Part shown: positions 24,505 to 28,458 of the stretch, in pieces
How the letters are laid out: each line of letters starts with the position of its first letter
How positions within the stretch are numbered: position 1 is the first letter of the stretch
Source of the DNA: NORP294 sp047627915
GTDB lineage: Bacteria > Bacteroidota > Bacteroidia > Flavobacteriales_E > Vicingaceae
Assembly: GCA_047627915.1 (NCBI GenBank)
Contig: JBLHTZ010000033.1
Location: 1-28,458 of the forward strand
Direction: 5' to 3'
Length of the DNA stretch: 28,458 nucleotides
Made by a program: the position numbers and the translations under genes
Notes under the pieces: model-generated
Seen by the model: the letters and a program-made list of their open reading frames with translations, nothing else
Database searches by the model: none
What the model was told of the DNA's origin: nothing

Positions 24505-25028
24505 GGTCTAAATTCTATCCTCATTTCTCTTGGTCGCATTCCCATTTGGAACTCTTCCATTCTGCGTTCGTCTTCAACTAATCGTGCTTTCATCCGGCTC
24601 TCTTTTCTCATTTGGTCAGAAATCGGACCATCAAAACGAACAGGAATTTTCTTTTCTAAGCTTTTATAATCCTCTTGTTTAGGTTTTTTAGCTTCTTCTG
24701 CTAAATACTTGTAGTACGCGTTTATTTTTTGAATTTTCTGTTGCTCTTCGATAATTTGTTCTTGGGTCAACAATGTACTGTCGCTGTAGTCTGTTATTGA
24801 TCTATCGAGTCCTTTAAAAGCTCTGTTTTCAATTAGGATAAATCCGGAGTTCAAGTACTTGATGACAGAAAAATTAAAACTGTCATTCGGTGAATTTGCA
24901 AACAAAGAATAGTCTAGTTTCTCATCACGGTCAATGGTATCTCCAACGGTGGGATGCAAAGGGTATACATCTTGGGAAAAAGAAAGAAAAGAAAATAAGA
25001 GAAATGCAAAACCGATGAAATAGTTCAT
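24501..25028 (-). CDS. Exported protein of unknown function with coiled-coil tail
   Basis: The product has 175 residues. A signal peptide of about 18 residues ends FLSFSQ, before Asp19. Residues 19-85 are mixed; residues about 88-115 (EEQQKIQKINAYYKYLAEEA) form a coiled-coil helix; the C-terminal end is rich in Arg, Glu and Met (RMEEFQMGMRPREMRIEFRP). I do not recognise a family. Translation is coupled on both sides: its start overlaps the stop of the acidic-tail protein by 1 base and its stop overlaps the RlmI-like start by 4 bases. Confidence 0.75.
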   Translation of the reverse strand: MNYFIGFAFLLFSFLSFSQDVYPLHPTVGDTIDRDEKLDYSLFANSPNDSFNFSVIKYLNSGFILIENRAFKGLDRSITDYSDSTLLTQEQIIEEQQKIQKINAYYKYLAEEAKKPKQEDYKSLEKKIPVRFDGPISDQMRKESRMKARLVEDERRMEEFQMGMRPREMRIEFRP

Positions 25029-25345
25029 TAATTTTCTAGGTCTATATCTATATCTACGTCTTCGTCTTCGTATTCTTCTCTTGCATCATCAGTCAAATTA
25101 CCTTCATCATCATAGTCTTCATCGTCTTCAATCAACTGTTCTGCCATAATAATAGACATTTTAATTAAATAGATTTTCTCTTCAGTTTCAAATCTTAAGG
25201 CGCTAACTTTCTCCCTATCCTTATTTACAAAACTGATTAAATGTTGGCTAAATCCTTCCGGATATTCTAACTTAATTTGGTGTTGGATCGAGTCGTCAAG
25301 TTTTTCAAAAGCTGTTACAACTCTGGGTTTGTTGGGAATATTCAT
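25028..25345 (-). CDS. Small cytoplasmic protein with acidic tail, unknown function
   Basis: The product has 105 residues and no signal peptide. The first 65 residues form a compact folded part (MNIPNKPRVVTAFEKLDDSI to KIYLIKMSIIM). The last 39 residues are extremely acidic: 21 are Asp or Glu, ending DVDIDIDLEN. Such a tail could mimic nucleic acid or bind metal or basic protein, but there is no motif that decides between these. It lies 14 bases after the deoxyhypusine-synthase-like gene and overlaps the next gene by 1 base (TAATG), so it belongs to the same transcript. Confidence 0.75.
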   Translation of the reverse strand: MNIPNKPRVVTAFEKLDDSIQHQIKLEYPEGFSQHLISFVNKDREKVSALRFETEEKIYLIKMSIIMAEQLIEDDEDYDDEGNLTDDAREEYEDEDVDIDIDLEN

Positions 25346-25359
25346 CTTATTTTAATTAA

Positions 25360-26337
25360 TTACCAGTTTAACAAATATGCAAATATTAATGGAGCTACAA
25401 TTGTAGCGTCAGATTCAATTATAAATTTTGGAGTGTTAATATCTAATTTACCCCAAGTTATTTTTTCATTAGGTACTGCCCCTGAATATGATCCGTAACT
25501 TGTGGTGCTGTCAGAAATTTGGCAGAAATAACTCCAAAAAGGAGTGTCAGTTTGCTTCATGTCTTGATATAGCATTGGAACAACACAGATTGGAAAATCC
25601 CCTGCAATTCCACCACCAATTTGAAAAAATCCAATACCTTCCTTTCCGGCTTCATTGGTATAATATTTTGCCAAATAGGTCATGTATTCTATTCCTGACT
25701 TCATGGTAGAAGGCCGTAGCTCTTCTTTTAAGCAGTACGAAGCGAAAATGTTGCCTAAAGTAGAATCTTCCCAGCCTGGACAAATGATAGGCAGGTTTTT
25801 TTCTGCCGCGGCTAGCATCCAAGAATTTTTAGGATCTATTTCGTAATACTGCTCTAATTCACCTGAAAGTAATAATTGGTATAAATATTCATGAGGTAGA
25901 AAGCGTTGGCCATTTTCCTCTGCTTTTTTCCAAAGTTTAAATACGTGACTTTGTAATCTTCGGAATGCTTCTTCTTCAGGAATACAGGTATCAGTAACTC
26001 TGTTTAGTCCTTTCTCCAATAAATCCCATTCGTCTTTTGGTGTTAAATCTCTATAATTAGGAACTCTTTTATAGTGTGAGTGAGCTACCAAATTCATTAA
26101 ATCTTCTTCAAGATTTGCTCCTGTGCACGAAATGATTTGAACTTTGTCTTGTCGAATCATTTCAGCAAGTGATTTTCCTATTTCTGCGGTACTCATAGCA
26201 CCTGCCAGAGAAATCAACATTTTTTTTCCACTCACTAAATGCTTTTCATATGCCTCAGCAGCATCTACCAATGCGGCAGCATTAAAGTGTTTGTAGTGCT
26301 CAATAATGAATTTTCCTATTGGTCCTTTATTTCCCAT
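25360..26337 (-). CDS. Deoxyhypusine-synthase-family enzyme, probable (homo)spermidine synthase
   Basis: The product has 325 residues. The N-terminal FIIEHYKHFNAAALVDAAEA and LISLAGAMSTAEIG, then SCTGANLEEDL, form the NAD-binding part. The C-terminal EKITWGKLDI contains Lys297, matching the active-site lysine of eukaryotic deoxyhypusine synthase (WGK), which forms the imine with the aminobutyl group. The His region used for the protein substrate appears replaced by GGGIAGDFPIC (240-251). Bacteria have no eIF5A, so the likely reaction is NAD-dependent transfer of an aminobutyl group to a free diamine, giving sym-homospermidine or spermidine. The gene overlaps agmatinase by 11 bases and follows arginine decarboxylase, which strongly supports polyamine synthesis. 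The exact product is inferred. Confidence 0.85.
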   Translation of the reverse strand: MGNKGPIGKFIIEHYKHFNAAALVDAAEAYEKHLVSGKKMLISLAGAMSTAEIGKSLAEMIRQDKVQIISCTGANLEEDLMNLVAHSHYKRVPNYRDLTPKDEWDLLEKGLNRVTDTCIPEEEAFRRLQSHVFKLWKKAEENGQRFLPHEYLYQLLLSGELEQYYEIDPKNSWMLAAAEKNLPIICPGWEDSTLGNIFASYCLKEELRPSTMKSGIEYMTYLAKYYTNEAGKEGIGFFQIGGGIAGDFPICVVPMLYQDMKQTDTPFWSYFCQISDSTTSYGSYSGAVPNEKITWGKLDINTPKFIIESDATIVAPLIFAYLLNW

Positions 26338-27190
26338 TTAATTCAAATTTATAACTCAATAATTTATAATACAATTTAGCAGCTAAAAAATTTGCTGCAT
26401 GATTTCCTTCGATAGGGGCTAATTCAACAATATCAAGACCAACAACATTTCGTTGTTCAAACACTTTTCTTAAGTACACTATTGTTTCATTCCAAAAAAG
26501 TCCACCTGGTTCCGGAGTTCCGGTAGCAGGCATTATTGCAGGGTCAAATGCATCTAAATCAATGGTTAAATAAACATCATGTGTCATTTGGTCAATTGAT
26601 TTTTGCATCCAATCGGTTTTACCATACATATCCTCTGCAAAGTAGCATTTTTCTTTATTGATGTGCTCCAATTCGCTTACATCCATGCTACGAATCCCAA
26701 TTTGAATCAGGTTAGTGTGTAGACTCGCATCGTAAACTGCACAAGCATGGTTGTAGGGTGAGCCTAAATATTCAGGACGTAAATCCGTATGAGCATCTAA
26801 CTGTAAAACGGTTAAATTTTTGTACTTCTCATAAAAAGCCTTTATAATGCCAATACTTATAGAGTGCTCTCCACCAAAGAAAGTTAAGAACTTATTGGTA
26901 GCTAATAGTTTCTTGGTACTCTCGTAAATGGTTTCATATACCTTTTCAGGAGAGCTTTCTTCGGTAATAGATTCTAAGATATATACTCCTTGTTTATAAA
27001 CTTCTGAGGCTGTTTCAATGTCATAGAGCTCCATATTTGCTGAAGCATCTAGAAAGGCCTCAAAGCCTTTATCAGCGCCTTTTCCCCAGCTGCTCGTGCC
27101 ATCGTATGGAATGGATTGTAACCAAACTTTCGCAGTCTCTTTAACTGCAAATTGGTTCTCTATTCCTGCATAGTTGTTATTGATTTCCAT
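26327..27190 (-). CDS. speB: Agmatinase (arginase family)
   Basis: Agmatinase hydrolyses agmatine to putrescine and urea with two Mn ions. The 287 residues contain the ureohydrolase metal sites: GGEHS (His109), DAHTD (Asp132, His134, Asp136) and DLDAFDP (Asp211, Asp213). The position after arginine decarboxylase makes agmatine the natural substrate; arginase activity cannot be excluded by sequence alone. It lies 12 bases downstream of speA and overlaps the deoxyhypusine-synthase-like gene by 11 bases. Confidence 0.92.
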   Translation of the reverse strand: MEINNNYAGIENQFAVKETAKVWLQSIPYDGTSSWGKGADKGFEAFLDASANMELYDIETASEVYKQGVYILESITEESSPEKVYETIYESTKKLLATNKFLTFFGGEHSISIGIIKAFYEKYKNLTVLQLDAHTDLRPEYLGSPYNHACAVYDASLHTNLIQIGIRSMDVSELEHINKEKCYFAEDMYGKTDWMQKSIDQMTHDVYLTIDLDAFDPAIMPATGTPEPGGLFWNETIVYLRKVFEQRNVVGLDIVELAPIEGNHAANFLAAKLYYKLLSYKFELNGK

Positions 27191-27202
27191 GGTCGCTTGT
27201 AG

Positions 27203-28458
27203 TTACTTTTTATACCCTAAAAGTTTAAACATTTCTTCCGCAGATTGCTCATTTCTATATACATAATCAACAATATTTCCGTGATCGTCTCTATCAATGA
27301 TGATGTGTTTTGGTGAAGGTATTAAACAATGCTTTATCCCACCATAACCACTAATGGCATCTTGATAGGCCCCAGTGTGGAAAAAGCCTAAGTACAACGG
27401 TTCTTTTTCATCTTCATTAATTTTAGGCAATAGGACTTCTTGGTTTAAATCTTCTGAGTTATAGTAATCAGAATGATCGCAAGAAATACCGCCAATAGCA
27501 GTTCTTTGGTATTCGTTGCTCCATTTGTTTATTGGCAGTAAAATAAACTTCTCGTTAATGCTCCATGCATCGGGAATAGTATTCATTAAACTGTTGTCAA
27601 TGATATACCAGGTTTCTGTATCATTTTGCTTTTTTTGCTCTATGACTTCAAAAATAATGGCACCACTTTCGCCAACTGTATACTTTCCAAACTCAGTAAA
27701 AATATCCGGCTCCATTATTCCTTGCTCATCACAAACAGTTTTAATGTTTGTTACAATTTCATTGATCATGTAATTGTAATCGTATTCAAACCCGAGGTTA
27801 TTGCGAATTGGTAATCCACCTCCTAAATTAAAAGAGGTTAATGAATTACACCTCTTCTTCAAATCAACATAAAGTTTTAGGGCCTTCATGAATTCACCCC
27901 AATAGTAGATGGTGTCTTTTATTCCGGAATCGACAAAGAAATGTAACATGACAAACTCAACCGATTCTTCGTTTTCAATTTCTGAATGGTAAAATTCGAT
28001 TAAATCAGTATTCGCTATACCTAAGCGTGAAGTATAATAAGAAGCCTGCGGCTCTTCATTAATTGCCATTCGGATACCAATCTTAATCTTTTTCTTGCAA
28101 TTCAATTTCTTGATTCTTGCCATTTCTGTCTTGCTATCTAAGACTAAAATCACGTTATCGAAACCCGATTCGATTAGATCAACAATTTTTCTAAGGTATT
28201 CATCCGTTTTGTAACCGTTGTTTACAATGGTTCTGTTTTTATCAATTTTACCTTCTGAATATAATTTTAAAATCAAATCAATATCGAAGGCAGAAGAAGT
28301 TTCTAGATGCACTTCGTGCTTCAACGCTTCAGAAACAACATGAGAGAAGTGATTACACTTGGTGCAATAGCAATAATGGTATTTACCACGGTAGTTGTTC
28401 TTTTTGATAGATCTATTGAAAAGGTTTCTGGCTTTTTTTATTTGATCCCCAATTTTTG
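27203..28458 (-). CDS. speA: Biosynthetic arginine decarboxylase, N-terminus beyond window
   Basis: The enzyme removes CO2 from arginine to give agmatine, with pyridoxal phosphate. About 418 codons are visible and the 5' part of the gene runs off the right edge. An internal ATG-like start at 28324 is not the true start, because the frame stays open upstream and reads KIGDQIKKARNLFN then YHYCYCTKCNHFSHV; the Lys of CTKC is the probable PLP-binding residue. LETSSAFDIDL, GGGLPIRNN and GISCDHSDYYN match fold III decarboxylases of the short Bacteroidota SpeA type. This is the first visible gene of the polyamine cluster. Confidence 0.9.
   Translation of the reverse strand, partial: KIGDQIKKARNLFNRSIKKNNYRGKYHYCYCTKCNHFSHVVSEALKHEVHLETSSAFDIDLILKLYSEGKIDKNRTIVNNGYKTDEYLRKIVDLIESGFDNVILVLDSKTEMARIKKLNCKKKIKIGIRMAINEEPQASYYTSRLGIANTDLIEFYHSEIENEESVEFVMLHFFVDSGIKDTIYYWGEFMKALKLYVDLKKRCNSLTSFNLGGGLPIRNNLGFEYDYNYMINEIVTNIKTVCDEQGIMEPDIFTEFGKYTVGESGAIIFEVIEQKKQNDTETWYIIDNSLMNTIPDAWSINEKFILLPINKWSNEYQRTAIGGISCDHSDYYNSEDLNQEVLLPKINEDEKEPLYLGFFHTGAYQDAISGYGGIKHCLIPSPKHIIIDRDDHGNIVDYVYRNEQSAEEMFKLLGYKK

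Noticed and set aside
25360..26337. True deoxyhypusine synthase acting on eIF5A
   Set aside because: Bacteria lack eIF5A, and the polyamine gene neighbours fit a small-molecule substrate better.
1..28458. CRISPR arrays, tRNA or rRNA genes, phage or insertion-sequence transposases
   Set aside because: No regularly spaced direct repeats, cloverleaf-forming tRNA-like sequences, conserved rRNA stretches or transposase motifs were seen on either strand.

Overview
The window looks like a piece of an AT-rich chromosome from a member of the Bacteroidota, most likely order Flavobacteriales. The signs are the absence of strong Shine-Dalgarno sequences, the START-like small protein, the 7TM-DISM/SpoIIE phosphatase, the short form of arginine decarboxylase, the bacterial deoxyhypusine-synthase-like protein and the overall gene style. 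Genus cannot be fixed from this sequence. No rRNA, tRNA, CRISPR array, intact transposase or phage gene was seen.

Layout. 1-156 is the start of a methyltransferase gene running off the left edge. 205-434 is a small non-coding element with imperfect terminal inverted repeats, followed by a small outer-membrane-like protein gene (457-951). 964-998 holds a perfect 28-bp palindrome. 1010-5529 holds a large TerB-like/ABCG-type ABC transporter gene and, upstream of it, a small exported protein and a lipoprotein. 5618-7344 is a decaying full-length sodium:solute symporter pseudogene with at least seven in-frame stops and several frameshifts. 7457-8791 is a THUMP-type RNA methyltransferase.

8800-13642 is a minus-strand run of five genes: START-like protein, LptF/LptG permease, GT4 glycosyltransferase, DapD and GT9 glycosyltransferase. 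The last four overlap by 1-4 bases. It mixes lipopolysaccharide export and sugar transfer with lysine/diaminopimelate synthesis, so it reads as a cell-envelope operon. 13760-15853 (7TM sensor with SpoIIE phosphatase) is divergent from a two-gene VWA plus AAA+ ATPase module (15965-18534), followed by a lipoprotein MsrA. MsrA converges on a GNAT-nitrilase fusion gene, and a single hairpin terminator contains both stop codons.

21024-28458 is a tightly packed minus-strand cluster of eight genes, most overlapping: speA, speB, a deoxyhypusine-synthase-family enzyme, two small unknown proteins, an RlmI-like rRNA methyltransferase, a MATE exporter and fmt. The first three form a plausible route from arginine through agmatine and putrescine to a longer polyamine, probably sym-homospermidine or spermidine. 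Bacteria lack eIF5A, so the third enzyme probably acts on a free polyamine. This is the most informative functional module. The AAA+/VWA pair with an Asn in the Walker B motif is the least characterised one.
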